Of a stretch of 64,000 bases of DNA, positions 1-7,936 are shown piece after piece. Origin of the DNA: JANPBY01 sp963805505 (GTDB taxonomy: Bacteria > Actinomycetota > Actinomycetes > DATJPE01); assembly GCA_963805505.1 (NCBI GenBank), contig CAWDUP010000004.1, forward strand, positions 248,001 to 312,000, given 5' to 3'. Both the position numbers and the translations under genes were made by a program. The notes under the pieces are model-generated. The model was given only the letters and a program-made list of their open reading frames with translations. It searched no databases and was not told where the DNA came from. How positions within the stretch are numbered: position 1 is the first letter of the stretch; every line of letters begins with the position of its first letter.

Positions 1-1095
1 CACCGGCAGCTGCGAGACGCCGTACTCACGCAGGATGTCGATCGCTTCTCGCACCGTCTCGTTGGGGTGGGTGTGCACGAATGACGGGATGCCATGGGTC
101 TTGGCCTCCAAGACGTCCCCCACCGACTGCTCTCCGGGTGTGCTGAGGAAGCCGTAGTCGGCCATCCAGTCGTCGCTGAAAACCTTCGACAGGTAGCCAC
201 GGCCACCGTCAGGAAGCAGCACGACGACCACCGCATCGGGTCCCGCCTCCGCCGCGACACGCACTGCGGCGACCGCGGCCATCCCGCACGAGCCCCCGAC
301 GAGCAGCCCCTCCTCGCGCGCCAACCTGCGCGTCATGACGAAGGAGTCCTTGTCCGACACGGCGATGATCCGGTCGCAGACCGTCTTGTCGTAGGTCGTC
401 GGCCAGAAGTCCTCGCCGACCCCTTCGACGAGATAGGGGCGTCCGGTCCCCCCGCTGTAGACCGAACCCTCAGGGTCTGCACCGATGACCTGGACCCGAC
501 CGTCGCTCACCTCCTTGAGGAAGCGTCCGGTCCCAGTGATCGTCCCCCCAGTTCCGACCCCAGCGACGAAGTGCGTGATCCGACCCTCGGTCTGCTCCCA
601 CAGCTCTGGCCCGGTGCTGGCGTAGTGCGACGCCGGATTCTGCGGGTTGGAGTACTGATCGGGCTTCCAGGCGCCCTCGATCTCCCGCGCCAACCGGTCG
701 CTGACCTGGTAATAGCTGCGGGGGTCCTCCGGCTCGACGGCCGTAGGGCACACCACAACCTCGGCGCCGTACGCTCGCAGAACGTTGATCTTGTCACCGG
801 ACACCTTGTCCGGGCAGACGAAAATCGTGCGATAGCCCCGCTGCTGGGCGACCAGGGCAAGTCCGACGCCGGTGTTGCCGGAGGTCGGCTCGACAATGGT
901 CCCGCCGGGCTTGATCAGACCGTCGCGTTCGGCCGCGTCCACCATGGCCACCGCGATCCGGTCTTTGACCGAACCACCGGGGTTGAGGTACTCCACCTTC
1001 GCCAAGACCTGCCCAGGAGCACCGTCGGTGACGTGGTGGAGCCTCACCAACGGTGTGTTGCCGATCAGATCGATGACCGAGTCGTGAACGCGCAT
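1..1095 (-). CDS. cbs: Cystathionine beta-synthase (3' end outside window)
   Basis: A PLP-dependent beta-replacement enzyme that condenses serine and homocysteine to cystathionine in transsulfuration, in the cytoplasm. Reading the minus strand from an ATG at 1095 gives 365 codons open to the window edge. The fold-type II motifs are present: IGNTPLVRL near residue 11, the PLP lysine in NPGGSVKDR (K44), the TSGNTG substrate loop near residue 72 and GVGTGGTITGTG for phosphate binding. After about residue 320 the sequence enters a C-terminal CBS domain (AKTHGIPSFVHTHPNETVREA), which sets it apart from short O-acetylserine sulfhydrylases. It is truncated by the window inside that domain. It is divergent from the MBL-fold gene at 1173. 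A CysM-like role cannot be excluded, but domain order favours CBS. Confidence 0.93.
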   Translation of the reverse strand, partial: MRVHDSVIDLIGNTPLVRLHHVTDGAPGQVLAKVEYLNPGGSVKDRIAVAMVDAAERDGLIKPGGTIVEPTSGNTGVGLALVAQQRGYRTIFVCPDKVSGDKINVLRAYGAEVVVCPTAVEPEDPRSYYQVSDRLAREIEGAWKPDQYSNPQNPASHYASTGPELWEQTEGRITHFVAGVGTGGTITGTGRFLKEVSDGRVQVIGADPEGSVYSGGTGRPYLVEGVGEDFWPTTYDKTVCDRIIAVSDKDSFVMTRRLAREEGLLVGGSCGMAAVAAVRVAAEAGPDAVVVVLLPDGGRGYLSKVFSDDWMADYGFLSTPGEQSVGDVLEAKTHGIPSFVHTHPNETVREAIDILREYGVSQLPV

Positions 1096-1172
1096 GCCGA
1101 TCACCGTAGACGCAGCCGGTCGATGAGCCGCACTACCATCGGAGGAAACTCAGCCAGACAGGAGAAAGTTGC

Positions 1173-1898
1173 GTGAGCAAGCCCGCCGCGATCGCGCTGG
1201 CACCCGGCGTCTGGCGGGTGCCGACCACACCCAAGGACCTCGTCAACAGCTTCGTCCTCCGCGACGACGACGGTCAGGTGACGTTGGTCGACACCGGCCT
1301 GAAGTCCGCGCCGCCACGCATCCTGGCGGCCTTGCAGGAAATCGGCAGCTCGCCAAGTGACGTCACTCGCATCCTCCTGACTCACGGCCACTCCGACCAT
1401 GCAGGCGGTGCGGCACGCATGCGGGAAGAGACGCAGGCCCCGCTCGCCGTCCACGCCGATGATGCGGCGACGGTGCGCGAGGGGAGCGCACCACCCCTCG
1501 ACCAGTCGCTGCTCATGGGCCGGCTGCTCAAGCGGGGCGGCAAGTCGCCTGCAGCTCCGGTCGACGAAGAGCTTCACGACGGTCAGGTCATCGACGTCGG
1601 TGGCGGCTTGCGGGTTCTCCATACGCCAGGGCACTCGCCGGGTCACGTCAGCTTCCTTCACGAACCGACCCGCCTGCTGATCACCGGCGATGCGATCTGG
1701 AACGTCCGCCGCCACCTGACGTGGTCGGTGCTGTCGTTCTGCACCGACGTGCAGCTCACTCAGCAGACCGCTCAGGTGCTCGGCGAGCTCGATTACGACG
1801 TCGCCGCGTTCACCCACGGCCCAGAGATCCGCGACGGTGCGCGCGAGGCCGTACGCGGTTTCCTGCGGCGGCCCCGAGGATTTCGCGGAGGTTTCTGA
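1173..1898 (+). CDS. MBL-fold metallo-hydrolase
   Basis: A 241-residue metallo-beta-lactamase-fold protein. The dinuclear metal-binding signature HGHSDHAGG sits at residues 71-79 (H71, H73, D75, H76), followed by HTPGHSPGH near residue 150 and a GDAIW motif carrying the bridging Asp. This is the arrangement of glyoxalase II-like thioester or lactone hydrolases. There is no signal peptide, so it is probably cytoplasmic. The GTG start at 1173 is chosen because AGGAGA lies 8 nt upstream. The next gene begins 3 nt after its stop, so the two are probably co-transcribed. The substrate cannot be read from sequence. Confidence 0.85.
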   Translation: MSKPAAIALAPGVWRVPTTPKDLVNSFVLRDDDGQVTLVDTGLKSAPPRILAALQEIGSSPSDVTRILLTHGHSDHAGGAARMREETQAPLAVHADDAATVREGSAPPLDQSLLMGRLLKRGGKSPAAPVDEELHDGQVIDVGGGLRVLHTPGHSPGHVSFLHEPTRLLITGDAIWNVRRHLTWSVLSFCTDVQLTQQTAQVLGELDYDVAAFTHGPEIRDGAREAVRGFLRRPRGFRGGF

Positions 1899-1901
1899 CC
1901 C

Positions 1902-2957
1902 TTGTCGCGGGAATCCACGGCCCGCCGGATCGCCTCCAGGGCCGCATACGGCGGAGGCGGCCTGCTGGTGACCAGTGCGTCGGCGGCGGCCTTCCTCTGG
2001 GCCGAGACCGTCTATGCACGATGGCGGGTCGGCGAAGTCTCCAAGGAGACGTTCCCGGTGGACGGCGTCTACAGCGCATCGCAGGTCAGCGGAGAGCCCA
2101 TCCGCCTGGTGATCCTGGGCGACTCGGCTGCCGCCGGGCTCGGCGCTGACAGCGCTGCCGATACGCCGGGAGTGCTGCTGGCCCAAGGCCTTTCGGAGGT
2201 AGCTAGGCGCCCCGTGACCCTCGTCAACGCGGCAGTCGTGGGGGCGCGGACGAGCGACCTAGGTGCCCAGATCGACCGGATCGAAGACGTCCGGCCCGAC
2301 CTGGTGGTCGTGCTCGTCGGCGCGAATGACGTGACCCACCGAGTCACCCCGTCCACCAGCGTCCGATACCTCGACCAAGCGGTGCGCCGACTGCGCGACC
2401 TCGAGTCCGAGGTAGTGGTCGGCACCTGCCCTGACCTCGGTACGGTCCGCCCGCTGCCCCAACCACTGCGGGCCATCGGGCGCCGATGGTCTCGCCAGCT
2501 GGCCGCAGCCCAGATGATCACCGTCATCGAGGCGGGCGGCCGATCGGTATCGCTCGCGGCGCTGCTGGGTCCGGAGTTCGACGAGGCACCCCAGGACTAC
2601 TTCAGCGCCGACCGCTTCCACCCCTCCTCCCTCGGTTACGGCCGGCTGGCCGAGGTTCTGCTGCCCTCTGTGTGTGCGGCCCTCGGGTACGGCCCCGATC
2701 CCGAGCCGGCCCTCGACGCCAATCGCCACGAGGAGGTGCTGCCTATCTCACAGGCCGCTGTCCAGGCGGCCGACGCTGGCGGGAGCGAGCTGGCAGGGGC
2801 GCAGGTCGACGGCCACGACCGCTCGACCCGCGGCCGTTGGGCAACGCTGCGCCACCGGATCCCGCTCCGTCGCCGATCAAAGGCGACCGGTGACGAGGAT
2901 GTCCCCGCCGAGGGACGTGACACCGAGGAGGACGTAGCGGCCAGTGTCACAGACTGA
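1902..2957 (+). CDS. SGNH/GDSL-family hydrolase, membrane-anchored
   Basis: A 351-residue SGNH hydrolase (esterase/lipase superfamily). The block I nucleophile motif GDSAAAGLG has Ser75, the block III motif is GANDVT, and the catalytic Asp/His pair lies in DRFHPSSLGY. A hydrophobic stretch at residues 18-33 near the N-terminus suggests an uncleaved anchor with the domain outside. The last ~90 residues are charged and low-complexity (runs of Arg, then acidic). The TTG start at 1902 is supported by GGAGG at 1888-1892 and only 3 nt of spacing from the upstream stop. The 3' end overlaps the convergent gene at 2947 by 11 nt. Substrate unknown; a cell-envelope ester is plausible. Confidence 0.82.
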   Translation: MSRESTARRIASRAAYGGGGLLVTSASAAAFLWAETVYARWRVGEVSKETFPVDGVYSASQVSGEPIRLVILGDSAAAGLGADSAADTPGVLLAQGLSEVARRPVTLVNAAVVGARTSDLGAQIDRIEDVRPDLVVVLVGANDVTHRVTPSTSVRYLDQAVRRLRDLESEVVVGTCPDLGTVRPLPQPLRAIGRRWSRQLAAAQMITVIEAGGRSVSLAALLGPEFDEAPQDYFSADRFHPSSLGYGRLAEVLLPSVCAALGYGPDPEPALDANRHEEVLPISQAAVQAADAGGSELAGAQVDGHDRSTRGRWATLRHRIPLRRRSKATGDEDVPAEGRDTEEDVAASVTD

Positions 2958-3336
2958 GTCGCAGCTCACGTACCCCTGCCACCTGCTCCGCGAGCACGTC
3001 TTCCGCTGACGCCCTCGCTGACCCTCGCCAGACCAGCGCCTGACTGGGGAGCCTGGCGGCCGCGCGGGCCAGGTCACGGCCGGTCACCGCGACCTGGTCG
3101 CCCACCGCGAACACCCCAAGATCGGGAACGACGCGCGGGCGCGGAGGCTCGTCGTCCGCGCGTTGCTCGATCCCCTGTGCGGCGTCGGCAAGGCGCTGGG
3201 CGAGCCCTCTGGCCGCCTCCGCGCGAGTTGCGCCATGCCGCAGAGGTTGACCCAAGCGGACGTCTGACATGGACCGAAGCCGGTCCGACACCCGCTCGAC
3301 CTCGACGGTCAGCGCCTCCACCAGCGGCGCTGCCAT
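2947..3336 (-). CDS. Hypothetical protein
   Basis: A 129-residue protein with no domain I can name. It has an alpha-helical, Arg/Ala/Glu-rich N-terminal half (heptad-like spacing in VEALTVEVERVSDRLRSM) and a central segment VPDLGVFAVGDQVAVTGRDLAR. It has no signal peptide or membrane segment. It faces the SGNH gene tail-to-tail with an 11-nt overlap and diverges from the small DUF4287 gene. Coding potential rests on codon bias and the lack of a better frame here. A regulatory or structural helper role would be guesswork. Confidence 0.6.
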   Translation of the reverse strand: MAAPLVEALTVEVERVSDRLRSMSDVRLGQPLRHGATRAEAARGLAQRLADAAQGIEQRADDEPPRPRVVPDLGVFAVGDQVAVTGRDLARAAARLPSQALVWRGSARASAEDVLAEQVAGVRELRLSL

Positions 3337-3474
3337 GCCACCAGCGTAGAGGTCCTCTTCGGTGCCTTCTCAAACTGTCCGGCGCCGGTATTGCCGAAAG
3401 ACTTGTGCGCCGACGATCCGACGGGCACCGTAGTGACATCGCCCTGGCCGGGGCGACTGACCTGGGAGGCGCCC

Positions 3475-3705
3475 ATGTCCGTGCACCACTCCGACGAGAC
3501 CTACGCGAACCTCGTGGCCCGGTTGCCACAGGCAACCGGGCGAGACATCAAAGAGTGGTGCAAGGAGGTGGATGCCGGTCCTTCGCTGATCAAGTCAGAC
3601 GACCGGATCCACTGGCTGCAGGACGAGCACGGCCTGGCGCACAGCTATGCGAAGGCGATCGTGCACGAGTACGACATGCAACGCGCCGCCCGCCGGGTCA
3701 GCTGA
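3475..3705 (+). CDS. DUF4287 domain protein
   Basis: A 76-residue protein that is almost entirely one DUF4287-type unit: SDETYANLVARLPQATGRDIKEW, then SLIKSDDRIHWLQDEHGLAHSYAKAIVHEYD. The family is a small helical module common in actinobacteria and of unknown biochemical role; I recognise it by the conserved HGLGHGYA-like helix. The frame is open 28 codons further upstream, but ATG 3475 is chosen because GGGAGG at 3464-3469 is an excellent ribosome-binding site for it. It is followed by a convergent hairpin and the Bax-inhibitor-1 gene. Confidence 0.8.
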   Translation: MSVHHSDETYANLVARLPQATGRDIKEWCKEVDAGPSLIKSDDRIHWLQDEHGLAHSYAKAIVHEYDMQRAARRVS

Positions 3706-3723
3706 GCTCTCCCGACCCGACGC

Positions 3724-3761
3724 CCCACCCCACCACCCCGCTGAGGGTGACGTTGGGTGGG
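3724..3761. terminator. Possible bidirectional hairpin between convergent genes
   Basis: CCCACCC (3724-3730) pairs with GGGTGGG (3755-3761), with an inner CACCC/GGGTG stem. It lies between the converging DUF4287 and Bax-inhibitor genes. There is no U-tract, so intrinsic termination is only a suggestion. Confidence 0.3.
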
Positions 3762-3779
3762 TGTGAGCGGCGTGACTGG

Positions 3780-4607
3780 CTAGTTGCGGTTGAGGATCGC
3801 CAGGAGGCGGAGCAGCTCGAGGTAGAGCCAGATCAGCGTGACCATGAGGCCGAACGAGGCGCGCCATGACTCCCGCTCGGGCAGCCCGAACGCGACGCCC
3901 TTCTCGATCGCGTCGAAGTCGAGCACCAGGCTGAACGCGGCCAGGCCGACACCGGCGACGCACAACAGGATGCCCAGACCACCGACTCCGTAGAAGCCCC
4001 AGCCCTCGCCGACCCCGAAGAACGCCGAGATCAGGCTGACCACCGCGATGCCCAGGTAGGACACCATCGCGACCATCATCATCTTCTGGAAGCGCGGGGT
4101 CGCCCGCAGCTTCCCGGAGGAGTACAGGGCGAGCATGACTCCGAACGCCACCAGCGTGCCGAGCACCGCCTGTCCGACGAGGTTCACCTGGTTCGGGTTG
4201 AGATCCGGGCTGTTCTGATACCAGCTGCTGATGCCGCCGAGGAAGACTCCCTGGACAGCGGCGTAGGCCATGATCAGCACAGGATTGACGGTGCGCTTGA
4301 AGGCGTTGAACAACCCGAGGCCGAGGCCCACGAGCATGGCGCCCCAGACTAGGAACGGATAGTCGAAGGCGAGATTCCAGCCGACGATGGCCATCGGGAC
4401 GAGCAGCACGAACAAGATCGCGGTCTTGACCACGACATCTTGGACCGACATCCGCTGACCAGTGGCTGTCGCCTCCGGAGGGGCGTACTGCTGCTGCATC
4501 GTGGCAGCCTCGGCGCCTTGCGCCTGGAAGGTCGCGTAGCGGGCTGGGTCGTTGAACTCCCGGTTGAGCACGGGGTTGCGACTCGAGTATCGATCGGTAG
4601 TGGCCAT
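3780..4607 (-). CDS. Bax inhibitor-1/YccA family membrane protein
   Basis: A 275-residue polytopic membrane protein of the BI-1/YccA (UPF0005) family, whose members act as inner-membrane ion-leak or protease-modulating proteins. After a ~55-residue polar N-terminus there are seven hydrophobic segments. The family feature AAVQGVFLGGISSWY (TM3 region) and the C-terminal pair LIWLYLELLRLLAIL are visible, as is the acidic DFDAIEKGVAFGLPERESW loop. ATG 4607 is taken as the start; a TTG two codons upstream is in frame. No clear ribosome-binding site precedes either, so leaderless translation is possible. Physiological role in this organism unknown. Confidence 0.88.
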   Translation of the reverse strand: MATTDRYSSRNPVLNREFNDPARYATFQAQGAEAATMQQQYAPPEATATGQRMSVQDVVVKTAILFVLLVPMAIVGWNLAFDYPFLVWGAMLVGLGLGLFNAFKRTVNPVLIMAYAAVQGVFLGGISSWYQNSPDLNPNQVNLVGQAVLGTLVAFGVMLALYSSGKLRATPRFQKMMMVAMVSYLGIAVVSLISAFFGVGEGWGFYGVGGLGILLCVAGVGLAAFSLVLDFDAIEKGVAFGLPERESWRASFGLMVTLIWLYLELLRLLAILNRN

Positions 4608-4678
4608 AGCCAAGGATAACCGCTCGCGCCGCTGCTGCGCCGCTCGACGTCATGGACCGGAAGGTCCGGCTCGACTCG

Positions 4679-4751
4679 TGCCCCCGGTGGGGATCGAACC
4701 CACACTGGATCCCTTTTAAGGGGACTGCCTCTGCCGTTGGGCTACGGGGGC
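4679..4751 (-). tRNA. tRNA with UAA anticodon (reads UUA, Leu), short variable loop
   Basis: A 73-nt cloverleaf on the minus strand. The acceptor stem is GCCCCCG/CGGGGGC with discriminator A. The D arm runs GCCC...AGGC, the anticodon stem is GUCCC/GGGAU with loop CUUAAAA, the variable loop has 5 nt (CCAGU), and the T arm GUGGG/CCCAC encloses UUCGAUC. CCA is not encoded. Positions 34-36 read UAA, the leucine UUA decoder. Bacterial tRNA-Leu is normally class II with a long variable arm (~85 nt), so this class I shape is unusual (see findings). The tRNA fold itself is clear; the amino acid is less certain. Confidence 0.85.
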
Positions 4752-6080
4752 GCCCCCAGGGTAGGCCGCCGCGTCCTCAGTGACAGCCACCTGTTGATCT
4801 CCGGGCACCGGCGCCGCACCGTGGGACAGGTCGATCGCCACGGCCTTGGCCACCGACTCTTCGTCAGCCACCGCCGTTCCGTGATGGGCGGCCCAACCGA
4901 TCAAAGCCAGCGCCAGGGCGCCGACGGCGGCCGAGAGAACACCGCCGAGCGCCAGGCTCGTACGCGGCCCGAACGCCTCCCCGAGCCAGCCGACGATCGG
5001 GGCGCCGATGGGCGTCCCCCCGAGGAAGACGGTCAGGTAGATGGCCATGACCCTCCCCCGGAACGCGGGGTCCACCCCGAGCTGCACCGTGGCGTTGGCG
5101 GCGGTCATGACCGTCAGGGCGGCCAACCCGCAGGGCACCAGAGCGACGGCGAATGTCGTGTACGTCGGCATGGCCGAGGCCGCCAGCTCGACCAGACCGA
5201 AGGTCAAGGCTGAGCCGGCTACCAAGCGAACTCGCGGGTTTCGGCGACGAGTGGCCACCAGGGCGCCGAGCAGCGAGCCGATGCCGAGCATCGTGGCGAG
5301 CAGGCCGAAGCCCTGGGCGTCCTTGCCGAAGACCTGCGTGGCCATCAGGGCAATAGTGATCGAGAAGTTCAGCCCGAAGGTAGCAACGACCCCCACGATG
5401 GCCATGACGAGGAGCAGGTCCCGGCGAGTGCGCAGATAGCGCACCCCGGCCCGGATCTGACCGCGACCGCGTGGCGCGCGGGGGGTAGGACGAAGCAGCC
5501 GAGGATCCATGGCCAGCAGGCCCCCGATGACGGCCAGGAACGTCAAGGAGTTGATCAAGAACACCGGAGCGGTGCCGACCCCCGCGATCAGGACCCCCGC
5601 GATGGCCGGCCCGATGATCCGGGCGCCGTGAAATGCGGTGCTGTTCAGTCCAACGGCGTTCGGCAGGTCGTCGCGGCCGACCATCTCGATCACGAACGAC
5701 TGCCGCGTCGGTCCGTCGACGGCGGTCACCACGCCGAGCAGCAGGGCCAGGAGGTAGACACCGCCAAGGGAGATCACGTCGAACGCGTCCAGCAGGCCGA
5801 GAGCCAGCGCGAGCAGGCCCAACGCCCCTTGAGCAACGATCAAGACCCTGCGTTTGGGGTAGCGGTCAGCAAGCACACCACCGAAAGGCCCTAGCAGCAG
5901 CAACGGCAAGAACTGCAGGGCGGTGACGATGCCGAGCGCCCGCCCGCTGCCATCCGACAGCTGCAGCACCAGCCAGTCCTGGGCGATGCGCTGCATCCAG
6001 GTGCCGATGTTGGAGACAAAGGCCCCTGCGAGGAAGAGCCGGTAGTTGCGGTTGCGCAGGGCTTGGAACGTTGGGCTCAC
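4716..6080 (-). CDS. MFS transporter, drug-exporter type
   Basis: A 454-residue major facilitator with about 11-12 hydrophobic helices. It has the MFS motif A region GVLADRYPKRRVLI near residue 56 and a second-half counterpart around residues 250-330, resembling the EntS/MFS_3 group of multidrug or siderophore exporters. The GTG start at 6080 overlaps the upstream MarR stop (GTGA, 4 nt), so the pair is translationally coupled and the exporter is probably under MarR control; ligand unknown. The 3' end is odd: the last 12 codons lie inside the co-directional tRNA gene and the UAA stop is in the tRNA anticodon loop (4716-4718). Confidence 0.9.
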   Translation of the reverse strand: MSPTFQALRNRNYRLFLAGAFVSNIGTWMQRIAQDWLVLQLSDGSGRALGIVTALQFLPLLLLGPFGGVLADRYPKRRVLIVAQGALGLLALALGLLDAFDVISLGGVYLLALLLGVVTAVDGPTRQSFVIEMVGRDDLPNAVGLNSTAFHGARIIGPAIAGVLIAGVGTAPVFLINSLTFLAVIGGLLAMDPRLLRPTPRAPRGRGQIRAGVRYLRTRRDLLLVMAIVGVVATFGLNFSITIALMATQVFGKDAQGFGLLATMLGIGSLLGALVATRRRNPRVRLVAGSALTFGLVELAASAMPTYTTFAVALVPCGLAALTVMTAANATVQLGVDPAFRGRVMAIYLTVFLGGTPIGAPIVGWLGEAFGPRTSLALGGVLSAAVGALALALIGWAAHHGTAVADEESVAKAVAIDLSHGAAPVPGDQQVAVTEDAAAYPGGAPVAQRQRQSP

Positions 6081-6508
6081 GAGCGACTGATCCCGTCGAG
6101 GATCTCCGTCGCGGCCTCCAGCGTGGTGCGCTGCTCTCGGGTGAGCGCAGCCAGGCGTACGGCCAACCACTCGTCGCGTCGTCGACGGTCGGCCCGCAAC
6201 ATCGCCCGAGCCGCCTCCGTCACCGACATCAGGACCTGGCGGCCATCCGTCGGGTGCGGCGCCCGCTCGACCAAACCGGCGCTCTCCAGTGCAGCCAGCG
6301 TGCGTGTCATGGAGGGCGGCTGGACGCGTTCATGCTCTGCCAGCTCGCCAGGCGTCAGTGGGCCATGCCGGTCAAGAGCGCCCAGCGCGGCGAGCGCGCC
6401 GATGGACAGGGACGCATCGGCGCGCTCGTTGCGCAGTCTGCGGGCCGTCCGCATGACCGCGATCCGAAGGGCGCTGGTCATCTCGGCTGTGGTCGTCGGG
6501 GAGGGCAC
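6077..6508 (-). CDS. MarR-family transcriptional regulator
   Basis: A 143-residue winged-helix regulator. The recognition region runs from LTPGELAEHERVQPPSMTRTLAALESAGLVER (roughly residues 52-83) into the wing PTDGRQVLMSVT. N- and C-terminal helices would form the dimer interface. The GTG start at 6508 sits 13 nt from the palindrome at 6522-6542, which is therefore likely its own operator. It is coupled by a 4-nt overlap to the MFS exporter, the classic MarR-plus-efflux-pump pairing, suggesting ligand-induced derepression of both. The ligand cannot be inferred. Confidence 0.9.
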   Translation of the reverse strand: MPSPTTTAEMTSALRIAVMRTARRLRNERADASLSIGALAALGALDRHGPLTPGELAEHERVQPPSMTRTLAALESAGLVERAPHPTDGRQVLMSVTEAARAMLRADRRRRDEWLAVRLAALTREQRTTLEAATEILDGISRS

Positions 6509-6521
6509 ATCGTTAGTCTAG

Positions 6522-6542
6522 GTCATTAGTCTTGCTAATGAC
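6522..6542. promoter_or_regulatory. Perfect palindrome, likely MarR operator
   Basis: The arms GTCATTAG (6522-6529) and CTAATGAC (6535-6542) are perfect 8-bp inverted repeats around TCTTG. The site is AT-rich against its surroundings and lies just upstream of the MarR start. Its last base is also the last base of the type II NADH dehydrogenase stop codon. MarR dimers typically bind such ~20-bp palindromes, so autoregulation of marR-MFS is the simplest reading. Confidence 0.72.
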
Positions 6543-7891
6543 TAGTCGGGCGAACCGTGGTCCTCAGGTTTGCCGCCTGCCGCTGCGGCTTGCTGGAACT
6601 CCTCGAACGGCTCGCGCATCTCCCACAGCGACACGATCTCGCGCCGGAAGAAGAAGGCCTGGTTCCAGTCGATGAGGACCTGGACCTTGCGAGCGAACGT
6701 CGGCATCCGGCTCATGTGATAGGTCCGGTGCATGAACCAGGCGGGAAAGCCCTTGAGCTTTATGCCGTAGACCTGGGCCACGCCCTTGTACAAGCCGAGA
6801 GACGCCACCGAGCCGACGTGCTTGTGCTTGTAGTCCTCCAGGGGGAACCCTCGCAGGGCGGCGATGATGTTGTCTGCCAACGTCTTTGCCTGCCGTACGG
6901 CGTGCTGAGCTGAGGGAGACGTCCACGTCCCCGCCTCGGCGCTGAGGTCTGGGATGGCGCCCGCATCTCCGGCGATCCACGCGTCCTCGAAATCGGCCAC
7001 CTGCAGCGTCGGCCGTCCGAGGATCCGCCCTCCAGCCAAGCGGAAGCCGGTGCGGGTCACGAGGGGATTGGCCCTGACCCCCGCCGTCCAGACGAGCGTC
7101 TCGGTGTCCATCTCCTGCCCGTCAGACAAGACGATGTGCCCACCCTCAGCGGACTCGAGCCTGGTCTCGAGCAGGCAGGCGATCCCCCGGGCCTGGAGCT
7201 GTTGCAGGGTGTAGCGCCCCATGTCGGGTCCTACCTCCGGCAGGATCCGGTCGGAGGCCTCGACCAGGACCCAGTGCAGATCCGCGGGTTCGATCGTCCG
7301 GTAGTACCGGGTGGCATAGCGCGACATGTCCTCGAGCTCACCCAGCGCCTCGATGCCTGCGTAGCCCCCGCCCACGACGACGAACGTGAGCCTTCGGCGG
7401 CGGATCGCCGGGTCGTGCGTCGACTCAGCGATATCCATGCACTCGATCACGTGGTTGCGCAGCTGGATCGCCTCTTCGACGGTCTTGAAGCCCGTCCCTT
7501 GCTCAGCCAGTCCGGGAATCGGCAAGGTGCGGGAGATCGAGCCAGCGGCGATCACGACGTGTTCATACGTCACGTCGTAGGGCTCACCCTCCAACGGAGC
7601 AACCGTGGCGGTCTTGTGCGCGTGGTCCAAGGCGGTCACGTGTCCGGTGACGATCTCGGCGCCATCGAGCACGCGTCGAAGCGGGACGACGACGTGTCTT
7701 GGCTGGATCGATCCCGCGGCCGCCTCGGGAAGGAACGGCTGGTAGGTCATGTAGGACTTCGGGTCGACCACCGTCACGATCGCCTCGTCGCGACGGAGCT
7801 TCTTGAGCAGGCGCAGCGCGGTGTACATCCCGACGTATCCCCCGCCGACAATCAGGATGCGTGGCGGGTGACGAGGGGCCTTGGTGATCAT
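6542..7891 (-). CDS. ndh: Type II NADH dehydrogenase (NDH-2)
   Basis: A 449-residue single-subunit, non-proton-pumping NADH:quinone oxidoreductase of the cytoplasmic membrane face. An FAD-binding Rossmann motif (ILIVGGGYVGMYTALRLL) is near the N-terminus and the NADH-binding one (FVVVGGGYAGIEALGELE) near residue 165. TLVWTAGVRANP and the flavin-contacting AWIAGDAGA follow, then the quinone-site segment SAQHAVRQAKTLADNI. The C-terminal ~90 residues carry the amphipathic membrane-binding helices. ATG 7891 is preferred; a GTG three codons upstream is possible. The gene runs straight into the MarR operator, so it may be read through into the marR-MFS pair. Confidence 0.93.
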   Translation of the reverse strand: MITKAPRHPPRILIVGGGYVGMYTALRLLKKLRRDEAIVTVVDPKSYMTYQPFLPEAAAGSIQPRHVVVPLRRVLDGAEIVTGHVTALDHAHKTATVAPLEGEPYDVTYEHVVIAAGSISRTLPIPGLAEQGTGFKTVEEAIQLRNHVIECMDIAESTHDPAIRRRRLTFVVVGGGYAGIEALGELEDMSRYATRYYRTIEPADLHWVLVEASDRILPEVGPDMGRYTLQQLQARGIACLLETRLESAEGGHIVLSDGQEMDTETLVWTAGVRANPLVTRTGFRLAGGRILGRPTLQVADFEDAWIAGDAGAIPDLSAEAGTWTSPSAQHAVRQAKTLADNIIAALRGFPLEDYKHKHVGSVASLGLYKGVAQVYGIKLKGFPAWFMHRTYHMSRMPTFARKVQVLIDWNQAFFFRREIVSLWEMREPFEEFQQAAAAGGKPEDHGSPD

Positions 7892-7936
7892 GACTCCCAC
7901 GTTAGGTCCAACAACTTCTGCGGGCCAACGCAGCCG

